This document shows positions 9,991-21,589 of a DNA stretch of 64,000 nt, in pieces. Both the position numbers and the translations under genes were made by a program. Each line of letters begins with the position of its first letter. Within the stretch, counting starts at the first letter, position 1. Origin of the DNA: Puccinellia tenuiflora (Eukaryota > Streptophyta > Magnoliopsida > Poales > Poaceae); contig QRDG01000533.1 of the NCBI GenBank assembly GCA_012064385.1, positions 1,613,149 to 1,677,148 on the forward strand. Reading direction: 5' to 3'. A model generated the notes under the pieces. That model had not been told where the DNA came from. It searched no databases and saw nothing but the letters and a program-made list of their open reading frames with translations.

Positions 9991-11526
9991 AATGGTTGAG
10001 CGAGCTCAGCCCGCTCTTCATGAAGAATTCGCACGTCTGAATCTGGAGATTGTTCCCTCCGGATATTTGGCTAACCTTGAGATCAAATCAACTCTCGAGG
10101 ATGATATCAAGGCTGCCCAGCAACATGATGCTGAAATCCTCGAGATCAAGGAGAAGATAGCCAATGGGAAAGCCAAATGTTTCTCGGTTGATGACAATGG
10201 TGTCGTCTACTTTGGTACCCGTCTGGTGGTGCCCAAGAGTGGGAACACTAAAGAGTTGATCCTCTCTGAAGCTCACGAGTCACCCATCTCTATTCATCCG
10301 GCTGCACCAAAATGTACCAAGATCTTCGCCCTCAATTCTGGTGGTCTTGCATGAAGCACGAGATCGCCGAGTATGTTGCAGAATGCGACGTCTGTCACCG
10401 GGTAAAAGCTGAACATCAAAAGCCAGCGGGTACCCTTCACCCCATAGCCATCCCCGAGTGGAAATGGGATGAAGTTGGTATGGATTTCATTACTGGCTTT
10501 CCATGATCGCAAAAGGGTAATACCGCCATCTGGGTAGTCATCGATCGTCTATCCAAGGTAGCTCATTTCCTTCCCGTACGCGAGGACATAACGGCGAAAC
10601 AGTTGGCCGAGTTATATGTTGCCCGCATTGTTCCCCTCCACGGTGTTCCACTGAGGATCATCTCAGACCGTGGGAGCCTATTCGTATCCAGATTCTGGCA
10701 GAGCTTCCAATCTACTATGGGCACCCGCCTCAACTTCAGCACCGCCTATCACCCTCAAACCGATGGCCAAACTGAAAGGGTGAACCAAGTTCTCGAGGAT
10801 ATGCTTCGGGCTTGTGTTATCTCCTTCGGCAAGGGTTGGGAAAAATACCTTCCCCTCGCCGAGTTCTCCTACAACAATAGCTATCAAGCCAGTTTGCAAA
10901 TGGCTCCCTTTGAGGTCCTTTATGGAAGAAAATGCCGAACTCCTCTCAATTGGTCTGAAACCGGAGAGAGGTCACTCTTCGGTCCTGACGTGATCAATGA
11001 GGCAGAAGAAAAGGTCCGTGTCATTCAAGCAAATCTGAAGATTGCTCAATCTAGGCAGAAGAGCTATTATGATAAACATCATCAGGAGGTTCACTATGAA
11101 ATTGGTGACAAAGCCTATCTTCGAGTCTCTCCCCTCCGAGGCGTTCGTCGTTTCGGAATCAAGGGAAAATTGGCACCTCGTTTTGTTGGTCCTTTCACTG
11201 TCCTGGGTAAGCGAGGTGATCTCTCCTATCAGCTCGAGCTCCCAGAGAATTTCCCGGATGTGCATGATGTGTTCCATGTCTCTCAACTCCGTCGTTGCTT
11301 CAAGGATCCTATTCGTGGGGTCAATCATGAAGAGTTGGACATTCAGGAAGATCTGACTTACCGCGAGCATCCTGTCCGCATCTTGGATGAAGCGGAAAGG
11401 AAGACTCGTAACAAATCCATCAAGTTCCTCAAAATCCAGTTGTCTAACCATTCTGAAGACGAAGCAACCTGGGAACGTGAAACTAGACTTCGTCAGGAAT
11501 ACCCCGCCTTCTTCACTCAAGCCTAG
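9991..11526 (+). pseudogene. Chr1 integrase with chromodomain-like tail
   Basis: HHCC zinc domain (..AECDVCHRVK), core DDE with Asp in GMDFITGFP, Asp in IISDRGSLF and Glu in TDGQTERVNQ (Glu codon 10774-10776, 35 residues after the second Asp). A C-terminal GPFTV..DLSYQLELP and FHVSQLRRCF block is followed by a chromodomain-like segment (HPVRILDEAE ... EDEATWERE) that in chromoviruses directs integration to marked chromatin. Ends at TAG 11524. A one-base frame loss near 10305 and a TGA at 10504-10506 break it. From 10603 on the frame is open to the end. Confidence 0.88.
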
Positions 11527-11548
11527 AATCTCGGGACGAGATTCCTGT

Positions 11549-11561
11549 AAGGGGGATAGAG
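11549..11561 (+). other. Chr1 polypurine tract
   Basis: 'aagggggatagag' directly before the 3' LTR. The context 'attcctgtaagggg' is shared with the tracts of Chr2 and Chr3. It primes plus-strand DNA. Confidence 0.9.
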
Positions 11562-11562
11562 T

Positions 11563-13603
11563 TGTAACAGCCCCACTTTTGGTACCAGAAAATATGAGTA
11601 AAATTTTCACTTTTTGCATCTCAATTGCATCATAGCATTCCTCATCATACTTGCTTCACATGAAATAATAAGGGAGCAACAATTGAGAAACCAAATGTGA
11701 TGATGTGAACGGTGAACAAAATTGCAAAGCAACTAAACATATTTGTCCAGGAAATTCTAACTACTACAAATATGTTTGTGGCAAATATTAATGCAATTAC
11801 AAATTCAAATATTTAATTAAAGCCAAAATATAAGAGAGCAAACTCTGAAATGTTAACACATGAAATATTTTCCAAATGGGCTGCAAATTTTACCACAGGT
11901 TCCAAATAATATATTATGGCTCTGTAAATTTTTCCATAATTTTTAAAAATAGTCAAGGGCCTCAATTAATTACTCAAAGCCTGCTGGATTTTCTGAAAAC
12001 TGGAAAAAAATAAAACACTGACAGTGGGTCCCCACTGTCAGCTCCCTCGTCACTGTGGTGACAGGGGAAACCCTGGCGCCATGGCCGCCCCACCATGGCC
12101 TCCACCGCGGCCCCTCCTCGCGCCTGGCCCCCCTGGAGCTTAAGGAGGACCTCCACGACCGCTTGCTCCTCCTCCCCCTCCTTTTCCCCCCGTGCAGCGA
12201 AAACCTAACCCTAAGGCACCATGGCCGTGGCACTGCCGATGACGCCGCCGCTCGCCGCCGATGATTGAGGCAGCCCGGAGAAGATCGAAGCGCACCATCA
12301 GCTCCGCCTCGTCTCCAGCTTCCTCCTCCCCCCAGCAATCGAGCCGGGAAGCCGCCAATCGCCGTCACCGTCCTCGACCCCTTCCGCGCCGGCCGAGCTC
12401 CGCCGCCGCGATTGCCGCCGTTGCAGCCCTCCCCCTTCACCGACGACCACACCTACGCGTCGAGGGTGAGCTCACAGTCCTCAGAGACATCCTCCGCTCG
12501 CTCTTTCCCCTCTGGGTCGCCGTTTCGCCGTAGGCCGAACCGTGCCGCCGCCGTGGCTTGTCGCCGGCGCCCTTCCCGGCGACCATTTGGTCCCTATCGC
12601 CGCCACCCAGTTCGCCTTAGCGCGTAGATCCCACCCGTGCCCTCCGTTAGGTCTAGATCGCCGTGGATCGACGGATCCTTGATCGGCAGGCCGCCGGCCG
12701 CCGTCGCGCCGCGCCGGTCGTGGCACCCACGCGGGTCAAACCTGCCAGTGGCCCTTCGGCCGACGTGGACGTCCAGGTGGAACTGGCCCCTCCGGTCAGC
12801 CACCGTGGCTAGATGCGGCCCGGTACAAAACAACAGAGGTCTTTTCCTGGAAATTGTTTAAATGACAGAAAATTCAAATGAACTTTGAATTTGAATAACT
12901 TTTGAACCACAAGTCCAAAAAATGCAAATAATATGTCATTTTGCTCAGGGATAAAATGTCTACCTGTTAGTACCCTTGGTAGAATTAATTGACCAAAATA
13001 AATTGCCTGGATTTAATAAAAACAGAAATGGCAGAAAATAAAGGGAATTTAGAAATTGCATAACTTTAGTTTTACTTGTCCAAAAATTGTGTTCAATAGC
13101 TCAAAATGTTCAGTGGACAATGGACTACCACTTTATGCCATTTGAGAGAGATGGAGAATTAAATTTTAGTGCAGTTTACATAAATTACTAAAATGGCAGA
13201 TTTAAATCCCATATTGAAAATATCATAACTTGGTGGATATTAATTCAAATATTGCAAATGATATACCAAAATGACCAGCAAAGCAAATGCTATCTATCTA
13301 TGTTAATATCACAGCCTGCAAATAAATTTTCCTTTGATGTTAATTTCGAATTGGTTAAAAGGATTTAAATCACATAACCGTTTAAATCACCATTTCATCG
13401 CCGTTAATCGGAAAAATGCAAACGAGGTACCAAAATGATCAGTAGGATAATACCTATCTAATAATGTCTTTTTCATGCATTTAGGACTCATATTTCAGTA
13501 CTGGACATTTTGGTAAATAACACAAATCACTAAGTTAAAGATGGAGTTTTAACCCGTTAATTGTGATATTTAATTTAAGGGTTCCATTATAACTTGTGGG
13601 ACA
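11563..13603 (+). mobile_element. Chr1 3' LTR, truncated (LTR-c)
   Basis: Matches LTR-b from its first base to the equivalent of 3962, then homology stops abruptly at 13603. The GC-rich island, the hairpin (12019-12040) and the exon-1 donor of the micro-gene (intron from 12466) are present. The frame from ATG 12261 to that donor is open for 68 codons. The right 1.8 kb, including exons 2 and 3, is missing. Confidence 0.92.
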
Positions 13604-14034
13604 CCTGATCCTGTCCCGGGAAGGAGCTGCACATAGCAAACTTTCAGTAGGAAAAAAATGGACCCTCTCTCCTACCATGCTAGCTCGTTATCCGAAGCAA
13701 ACCGCAAGCACAGTTGATAGTGCATTTCTGTGGTGAATTTCGTCTCACCACAACACTGCCCGATTCCTCCTTTCCACGGCAGTACAGCACGATCGGGCGG
13801 CAGTGCCTGTCCGTGAGGCCACTCGCGGCGCTTCAACCCGTCAGCCACCGGCACATATCAGCCCCCTGCTTACGGGTTGCTAAGGATAACACGCTTGCAT
13901 GCAAGAATTGAGGCTCACGGAATTGAAATCACTTATCTTTTATTCCCTTGGCGACGATTCTTAAACCCTTTTACAGAACACTAGCCCCCAGGGCGTGCGT
14001 TAACAGATCCGACGTTTGCGATTTATATTCGTAA
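13604..14034 (-). other. Tat1 3' non-coding segment
   Basis: Follows the Tat1 pol stop on the minus strand. It contains the phrase 'gggggctagtg' and a 12-bp palindrome CTTGCATGCAAG (about 13892-13903). I see no gene. The left edge is the breakpoint with LTR-c. Confidence 0.6.
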
Positions 14035-14450
14035 TCAAGGGTAGAATTTGCGAAGATTCTCGATGTTCCAGGCGTTGCCCTCTTGCCTGCCTTTCTCATC
14101 CTCCAGGTACACCACTCCGGGTTTCAGGGTGTGAGTGACCCAGTAGGGTCCTTCCCACTTGGATGACATTTTGTTCAGGCCTTCCATTTTTTGCCTCTTG
14201 CGGAGCACCAGGTCTCCGGGTTGCAGCTCCCGCGAGCGAACATGACGACTGTGGTATTGGCGGAGTCCTTGCTGGTACCGAGCTGACCGTAAGGAAGCCC
14301 GGCACCTACTCTCTTCCAGCAGGTTTATGTCATCGATCCTTCACTCTTCTTGCGTGTTCTCATCATAGGCGAGCACCTGGGGTGATCCGTATTTGAGTTC
14401 TGATGGCAGTACAGCTTCAGCTCCATAGACGAGGAAGAAAGGTGTCTCTC
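14035..14450 (-). pseudogene. Tat1 integrase C-terminal end
   Basis: The last codons read KWEGPYWVTHTLKPGVVYLED and end WNIENLRKFYP with TGA at 14037-14035. This is the standard C-terminus of Tat-lineage polyproteins (integrase C-terminal domain contacting DNA). Frameshifts occur upstream. The remainder of the integrase is at 26753-27543 on the other side of the Chr2 insertion. Confidence 0.8.
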
Positions 14451-14455
14451 CAGTG
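14451..14455. repeat. Target-site duplication of Chr2 (left copy, CAGTG)
   Basis: CAGTG directly before LTR-d; the second copy is at 26748-26752 directly after LTR-e. Five bases is the normal gypsy duplication, proving a complete insertion event. Confidence 0.92.
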
Positions 14456-15395
14456 TGTAACAGCCCCAAATTGGTACCGTAAAATTTGAACCAAATTTTC
14501 ACTTTTGCATTGCACTTGCATCATGGAATACATATTTAAATTGCTAAGTTTAATAAAGCAACAATTGGAAAACATTTAAAAGGGAAACAAACACCTTCCC
14601 AAATTCCCAAACCCATTTGCAATTGCTCAAGTTGGCAAAACCAAAATAATATTGAGCTTCCAAATTGTCTAGGAAGTTCCAAGTGTGCTTTTATAACTAT
14701 TTGTCAAAATCCAATTCTTGCCAAGTGGTTTTATAAAATGAGGAAAAAAATCAAAACTGGTGCAAATCAATTCCTATTTTTGAAACCATGTTAAACTATT
14801 CAACAATTCAAAATAAAAATATGCGGAGCTTTCTTATCTTATTGTGAGCCTCCTTGAAAATGTTCATAATTTTTGAAAAGGTTTAAGTACCCCAATTAAA
14901 TGGATTTGGTTGCTGCCTTTAAAAGAAAAATATCAGAAAAGGGAAAAGCAGTGCAGGGGGTTTATTGCAAAATGCCATCGTCTTCTTCACTGTCGCCATA
15001 GTGGCGGCACTGGCGCCATGCCGCCATGCTCGCCCTGTGCCGCGCTACGTGCTCCCTTGGAGGATAAGGACGCTACACGATGCCCTCTCTCTCCCTTCAC
15101 TCGTTCCCTCCCCATTTTTCCCCAAAACCGGAACCCTAACCCTAGCTCATGGATGCCATCGACCCACCACCGTCCCTCGCGTGTCGCTGCTGTTAGAGAG
15201 CCCGCAGAGCAGATCGAAGCGGGGAAAAAGCTCCGCTGCATCGCCCTCTACCTCCTCGCCCACAGAATCAAGCCTCGGAGCATGGATTCATCGCCATCAT
15301 CCTCGCTTTCCTCCGCTCTGGCCGCCGCGCGTCGAGCTCAATTGCCGCCATCTCCGTCCTTCTCCGACCTCGCCGTCTGCACCACCGCACTCAGG

Positions 15396-17804
15396 GTGAG
15401 CTTGCGCTACTCCTGGACATCTTTGTCCTCCCGCTCTCTCCCTAGGTCGTGGTGTCGCATTAGCTCGCCGCCAGCCACCGCTGCACCTCGCCGTGGACGC
15501 CGCTCTGGTGACCATCTGCTAGCGGCGCCGCCACTAATTGGTTCGCCTCGGCGAGCTGCATCCAGCGCAAACCATAGCTAGTCCTCGCACACCCTACACC
15601 ATTGTGGCCTCGGCCCAGTCAAAACACTTCGTCGGTACTACGGGACTGTTAGCCGGAAGTACCGACCGTAGGTTGTTTCGGTACTGGATAACTTCTGTTA
15701 ATTTCCGGAAGTAGCTCGGAAGTTGCCCTGCCAGTACCGGGCAGTTCACCCGAAGTACCGACCGTAGGTTGTTTCGGTACAGGATACCTTCTGTAATTTC
15801 CGGAAGTATCTCGGAAGTTGCCCCGGAAATACCGACTTGACCGGTACTACCGGGCAGTTCACCAGAAGTACCGACCATAGGTCTTTTCGGTACTGGATAC
15901 CTCCTATCTTATTCCGGAAGTGGCTCGGAAGTAGCCCCGGAAGTACCGACTTGACCGGTACTACCGGGCAGTTAGCCGGAAGTACCGACTCAACTAATTA
16001 AAATTTGGGAAAATCATAACTTAATAAATATTGGTTCAAATTTTGCAAATTATATACCAAAACGATCAGAAAATCAAAGGCTATCTAGTTATGTTAATTT
16101 CACAGCATGACAACAACTTTTCCTTTGATGTCATTTTCGAAATGGTTAAAAGAATTAAATTTGAATAACCGTTTAATCCACCATTTATTCATCGTTGCTC
16201 GAAAAATTGCAAACGAGGTACCAAAATGATCAGCAGAACAATACCTATCTAATAAAGTCATTTTCATGCATATTTAAACCACATTTTTGTACTGTAATAG
16301 TTCATAAGTAATGTGGTCAATAAATGAAACATGGGGTTGTTTCCAAATAATTGCACCAATTATTTTGGCACTCCATTTAAATTCTTAGCTAAATTAAATG
16401 ATGATATCAGTGCATAAACTTGACATGTCATGATGATTGTGCATTGCACCTTTTGTATTCCTGTTGTTTATTTGTTCTCCTATTATTGTTTGTGTATCGG
16501 TAGATTCAGGAGTCGAGGTTCCACCACAATACCCCGATGATCCGTGCTATCAGCCCCATCAGCAAGGCAAGAGATAACCTAACCTTCTGTGCATACCTCA
16601 TCCTATTGTTTTACACAAGTATTTTCTCCACCATAACATTGCATTCGATTCCCATGACAATTTTGTTCGATGGTTAGAGTATCCTATTAATTGCATAGTT
16701 CCCTACACCATTACATGTTCTCCCTCCTATTATCCATAGGTTTGATGTGTTGGCCTGAGTTACTTATATCTGCAGAACATATGCTTAGCTATGCTTAGTC
16801 GAATGCTTAGTCGTCCGGTGATTATTTCCATGATTGTGAAGTTGATGGAATGTTCGGACAAGGTGGAAACTTGTGGTACTTAATTAAAATGCTTAAAGGC
16901 TTGGATGAGTTGCCATCGGGGTTGATGGTGTTTTGCCTCATTCTTGCCACCTAGGTACGAGTTCTTTACCTCTTGAACAAAGACTGAGCGTGCTTCCATC
17001 GGTGGGTCATATGGAATCCTTAGTAACTGAATAACTTGTGAGGGGCTAGCCAAGGGTCCTCTAGTTTGAGCTTTCCATTTGCGTGTGAGTGGATGGTGGA
17101 AAAATGCTTGATGAGGACGGTGGTGTTTAGGATGTGGCCGCGGGGCAGTGTGTTGAAATAGGCACTGAACCTGTCCTTCCGCACACTGATGATCCTTGGG
17201 TTAGCCTCATGCAAGGTAAAGGTTTAACGCACCCACTCTGCCGGCTTTCCCCGGAAGAGAGCTAAATAGGCGAGCCGGACGGTACCGATGGTTAAAAATA
17301 GTACACCCCTACAGGGTTTAATCTTTTCGAAAAGCCATGTCCACAGTTATGGACGACTTGGGAACGGACGATAAGACCATAAATAACATAAACTTAATTA
17401 AAATTTTGGCAACGTGTATTAAAAGGTTCATTTCCTCGAGGGTGATTCGAGGGAGTGCCTTGATGGAGATGAGTGGTGGATTCTGGATACTGTTGGTTCA
17501 ATGTGAACTAAAGAATGAAAGTTTACTATCTTATCCCCTTTCGAAAAACCTTCTGAGTAGTCGATGCCATGAGTCATGTCTTTAAAAAGGAAAACTTGCT
17601 TTATGCAAAACAACTACTATACAGCTTTGAAGCCAATCATCATTGGGCCGATATCACCCTAGTAACCTTGCGAGTACGTCGTACTCAGCCTTGCTTTGTT
17701 GATTATTATTGGTTTCAGAGGAGGACGTCACCGACCAGGAAGGTGGGTTCTTTGTTGACATCGACGAGCAGTCAGGGGTTCCTAGGTGGCAGCTTGGGAC
17801 GTAA
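15396..17804 (+). other. Putative LTR-embedded micro-gene (LTR-d copy)
   Basis: Donor CTCAGG|GTGAGC (intron from 15396), 63-nt exon 16504-16566 (DSGVEVPPQYPDD..), GC donor AAG|GCAAGAG, last exon from 17719 after 'ggtttcag' reading EEDVTDQEGGFFVDIDE. In this copy the usual stop is CAG, so the frame runs on to TAA at 17802-17804. LTR-e, from the same element, keeps the TAG. Confidence 0.5.
15630..15990 (+). repeat. Minisatellite in LTR-d (about 114-bp unit, three units plus part)
   Basis: Repeated phrase 'ccggtactaccgggcagtt...ggaagtaccgacc.taggt.ttttcggtac.ggata', each unit rich in 'ccggaagt' words. It lies in the first putative intron of the LTR micro-gene. LTR-e has one unit fewer. Confidence 0.9.
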
Positions 17805-18208
17805 CGGAACAGGCTGGCTGGGATTGTTATTGTAGGCCTCTTAGGCCATAATTTTGATCTTGTTGTTTAGACACTAAATTTGCATCCGCTTGATGTACTA
17901 TTGGGTCTGTGACCTCTGATGTGTGATTTGCTATCTTTCTCGTTATATGAGTTGAACTATGATCTCTTTGTGTCGTAGAGTCTGTGATGTGCCAGATGTT
18001 CCGCAGTCTTGATCTCTCTATTATGCATTGATAGCTATGCCAGTGATCATGGCATGATCGAGGTGTTGCGTTGCCGATGATCCATTCCGAGCATGCCTGC
18101 CAAAGGTTTTGGCCTGGGAGTGGTAACCCCAATAACCTTCGATTGTGTAGCATGGCTTGTGGGTTACATAGCATCTCTGTATAATTCCGGGATCGGGGCA
18201 CTACAAAT

Positions 18209-18220
18209 TGATATCAGAGC
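18209..18220 (+). other. Chr2 primer-binding site (one mismatch)
   Basis: TGATATCAGAGC: one G to A change from the initiator-Met match TGGTATCAGAGC found in Chr1 and Chr3. Confidence 0.88.
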
Positions 18221-18613
18221 AGGACTGTCTGTAGGAAACCCTTCTATTGGTCGATGTCGAGTCTAGTGTTTGTGAGAGTTATTTATAACCTAAAAATGAG
18301 TTGTGAAAACCCTCTTAGGATTCTTTTTACTCCTTACCAATTCGCTCCATCTCGGAGTTATCTTACCTCTATTTGTTTTAACAGTTGCGTCCAAGTTAAG
18401 GCTCTCGAGGTTGGGTTCTTACTGTCCAGTGTATGTCTCGAGTCTTTTGCTTCTGTTTGATTCCGCCGCATTGACATGATGTCACACGTGGTTGTCTTGT
18501 TCTGTTCACTTGTGTTAGTGCCATCTTGAGTCTCTGTACTAGGGAGGACGCTAATGGTCGATCCTAAATATTCGGAGATGGATACTAACTGTGTCCTAGT
18601 TCAAATCTCCAGA

Positions 18614-19735
18614 ATGGCTCCTACCCGTCGTGGCAGCCAAAGTGATGCTGGGCCACCGCCGCCACCCTTATGGCGGAGGTTCTGATGGCTATCGAAGAGA
18701 ACCGCCTGCGGAACGAGCGTCCGCTCGAGCAGTTGGTGCACCAGGGTGCACGAAGGAACAATGACTGCAACACTCTCACTGAGTTCTTGCGCTCCCAGCC
18801 ACCGACCTTCTCTGATGCTAGAGAGCCGCTGGATGCGGACGACTGGCTGCGTGCTCTCGAGCGCAAGTTTGCTGCCCTACATGTTCCGGCTGCTGAACAA
18901 GTGAACTTTGCGACCTACCTTCTAAATGGAGCCGTTGGTTATTGGTGGGAGAGTCATGTGTCGATGTTTGCTGCGGGCCATGTCTTCACCTGGGCTGAAT
19001 TCCGCACTGCCTTCCGTGCTGCTTACATTCCTAAGCCCATCATGGACTTAAAGAGGAGGGAGTTCCTGGATCTGAACCAGGGACGTATGGACGTCCAAGC
19101 TTATGGGCGTGAGTTCAACCACCTGTCTCGCTACGCCCCGTGGGACGTCACCAATGATGAGGACAAACAGGAGTTGTTCCGCAAGGGGCTTGCACCGTGG
19201 CTCCGATATGAGCTGTTGCCCTTCAAGTTCCAGTCTTACCAGGACCTGTACAACCAGGCTCTCACTCTGGAGCAAGGTAGGAAGGAGCTGGAAGCTTCCA
19301 AGAGGCCAACGTAGGGAGACCATCAGAGTTCCTCGAGTTCTGAGGTCAAGAAGCACAGGGTCTTCGTGCCATTCAGCGAGGTGCCACGTGCTCCATACCT
19401 GCCAAGGCCCTGCGGATAGAGGCCACCTCCGCCTCGCCTAGCTACTTCGACCTTGGGTGTGAGCGGAAGTGGGTATCGCCCTCAGCTGCCTGCGCCACCC
19501 AGCGTCACCTGCTACAGCTATGGCCAGGCTGGTCACTACTCAAGTGAGTGTGCTCAGAAGGCACCTGCTACTACAACACCTGCACCAGCTCCCTCCACAC
19601 CAGCAGCCAAGGCTATGACTATCAGCCGTGGTCGTCTGAACCACGTCTCTGTTGAAGAAGCTGAAGAGGATCCCAGTGTCCTCATGGGTACCGCTTCAGC
19701 TTTGTTTGATTCTGGAGCATCACATTCATTCATAT
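18614..19735 (+). pseudogene. Chr2 gag
   Basis: ATG 18614 (MAPTRRGSQ) follows 'caaatctccag', the conserved acceptor-like sequence. A two-base loss near 18665 shifts the frame; the capsid part is open from 18670. TAG at 19312-19314 and another in-frame TAG near 19419 follow. The zinc knuckle has lost its second cysteine (CYSYGQAGHYSSEC). The frame then runs into the protease start and ends at TAG 19735. Confidence 0.87.
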
Positions 19736-20036
19736 AGGTAACCTTTGCACAAAACAACCACATATCACTTGAAGAAATGAACACCCCTCTGGTTATTAAC
19801 ACCCCTGGGTCTCGTTGGCAAACCAAGTGGGTTACTCCTGAGGTTCAGATTAAAATCGGCTACTGGGCTTTCCCGTTTCCTTTGATGTCTTTGAAATCCT
19901 CCGGCGTCGATGCCATGCTAGGTATGGATTGGCTGGGAAAATACCAGGCCAAGCTTGACTGCGCAGCTAAGACCGTCACTGTGACCGATTCTGCTGGAGG
20001 AACTGTTGGTCTCCAACGTCCAGAACTCCATCCGTA
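19690..20036 (+). pseudogene. Chr2 aspartic protease
   Basis: ALFDSGASHSFI with the DSG triad (about 19700-19733), then a TAG, then GVDAMLGMDWLGKYQAKLDC. In Chr2 the protease follows gag in the same frame, as expected for a single polyprotein; in Chr1 a frame change separates them. Confidence 0.82.
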
Positions 20037-20072
20037 ACCAGTCCTCTCTCCCCTGAAATCAGCCTATACTTT

Positions 20073-21407
20073 ATGGAAGGTATCACCCCACCTGAGATGC
20101 ATGAGGTAGGGGTGGTGTGTGATTTCCCCGGTGTCTTTCCTAAAGAATTGCCTGGCATGCCACCTGATCGAAGTGTGGAGTTGGTCATCGAATTGGTTCC
20201 GGGGACTGCTCCGATTTCCAAAAGGCACTACCGCATGCTAGCGGAAGAGTTGGCTGAGCTGAAGAAACAAATTGATGAGTTGTTGGAGAAGGATTTCATT
20301 CGGCCTAGTAGCTCACCCTGGGGTTGTCCTGTAATCTTTGTCAAGAAGAGGGATTCTAATGTTCCTTGTATGGTTGTTGATTATCGGCCTCTGAATTCGG
20401 TAACCATCAAAAACAAGTATCCTATTCCCCGGATAAATGACCTCTTTGATCAGCTAGCTGGTGCAACTGTATTCTCCAAGATGGATCTGAGGTCAGGCTA
20501 CCATCAGATCAGAATCAGGAAGGAGGATATTCCGAATACGGCTTTCACTACCCGCTATGGTTTGTACGAGTATACCGTCATGTCCTTTGGTCTCACCAAT
20601 TCCCCGGCTACTTTCATGAGGCTTATGAACTCCATCTTCCATGAGTACCTCAACAAATTCATCATAATATAAATTGATGACATCCTTGTTTACTCCAAAA
20701 CCGAAGAAGAGCATGCTGAGCATCTTCGGCTAGTTCTGACAAAGCTTCGTGATCATCGTCTCTATGCTAAGTTCTCCAAGTGTGAGTTCTGGTTAAAGGA
20801 ACTCATCTTCCTAGGTCATGTGGTGTCAGCTGTTGGAGTAGCTGTAATACCTGACAAGATTCAGTCAATTCTGGATTGGGCGACTCCAAAGTCGGTCAAA
20901 GACATCCGTAGCTTCCTTGGGTTGGCGGGTTATTACCGCCGATTCATCGAAGGCTTCTCCAAGATAGCCAAAGCTTTGACAGACCTTCTCAAGAAGGATA
21001 AGAAGTTCGTATGGATGGACAAAGCTGAAGAGAGCTTCCAAACCCTAAAAGTCAAACTCGCAACTACTCCTGTGCTTGTCCTTCCGGACACAGACAAATA
21101 CTTTGTCGTCTACTGTGACACCTCTTTACAAGGCTTAGGCTGTGTGCTAATCCAAGAAGGCCATGTGGTAGCATATGCTTCTCGCCAACTTAAACCGCAT
21201 GAGCACAACTACCCAACTCATGATCTAAAGCTTGCTGTTGTGGTTCATGCTCTGAAGCAATTAAGACCCTACCTGCTGGGCAACCATTGCGAGATCTTCT
21301 CGGATCACCAGAGTCTGAAATATCCCTTCACCCAGCCAGATCTGAATCTCCGACAGAGAAGATGGTTGAAGTTAATCAAGGACTATGATGCAACACTCAA
21401 CTATTAG
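20073..21407 (+). pseudogene. Chr2 reverse transcriptase and RNase H
   Basis: All RT blocks are present (VVDYRPLNSVTIKNKYP, SKMDLRSGYHQIRI, MSFGLTNSPATFMRLM). The tyrosine codon of the catalytic YIDD is now TAA at 20670-20672, followed by IDDILVYSKT. The connection segment is complete here, including the 18 residues lost in Chr1. RNase H carries VVYCDTSLQGLGCVLIQEG and SDHQSLKYPF, ending at a TAG at 21405-21407. Confidence 0.9.
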
Positions 21408-21589
21408 CCGGCAAGGCCAATGTCGTGGTAGATGCGCTGAGTTGCAAGTCTTATTGCAACACCCTGATGGTTGAGAAGGCTCAACCTGCTCTGCACGAAG
21501 AATTCGCCCGTTTAAATCTGGAAATTGTTCCTTCCAGATTTCTGGCAAACTTAGAGATCAAATCCCATCTTTAGGATGAGATCAAGGCT

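Larger units (their letters stand above)
1922..13603 (+). mobile_element. Chr1: decayed Ty3/gypsy chromovirus, 3' LTR truncated
   Basis: Order: 5' LTR (1922-5796), initiator-Met primer site, extra ORF, gag, protease, reverse transcriptase, RNase H, integrase with a chromodomain-like tail, polypurine tract, 3' LTR (11563-13603). The long LTRs, single zinc knuckle in gag, and C-terminal 'RILDEAERK...EEATWE'-type tail fit the Tekay/Del clade of chromoviruses (inference by family resemblance). At least five stops or frameshifts disable gag-pol. The LTRs differ at roughly 40-45 sites over the 2.04 kb they share (my count, about 2 percent), suggesting insertion within about the last million years at usual grass rates. 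Confidence 0.9.
14456..18205 (+). mobile_element. Chr2 5' LTR (LTR-d, 3750 bp)
   Basis: Starts 'tgtaacagcccc' and ends 'ggggcactaca'. Same overall plan as LTR-b: AT-rich head, GC-rich island (about 14960-15600), AT-rich middle, conserved 3' third. It carries three full minisatellite units against two in LTR-e, and lacks about 50 bp that LTR-e has just before the array. Confidence 0.93.

Noticed and set aside
15130..15145. Telomere-like 'ccctaaccctag' words (also 23716, 38702, 47186)
   Set aside because: One or two units only, in GC-rich leader-like contexts common in cereal 5' regions; not telomeric arrays.
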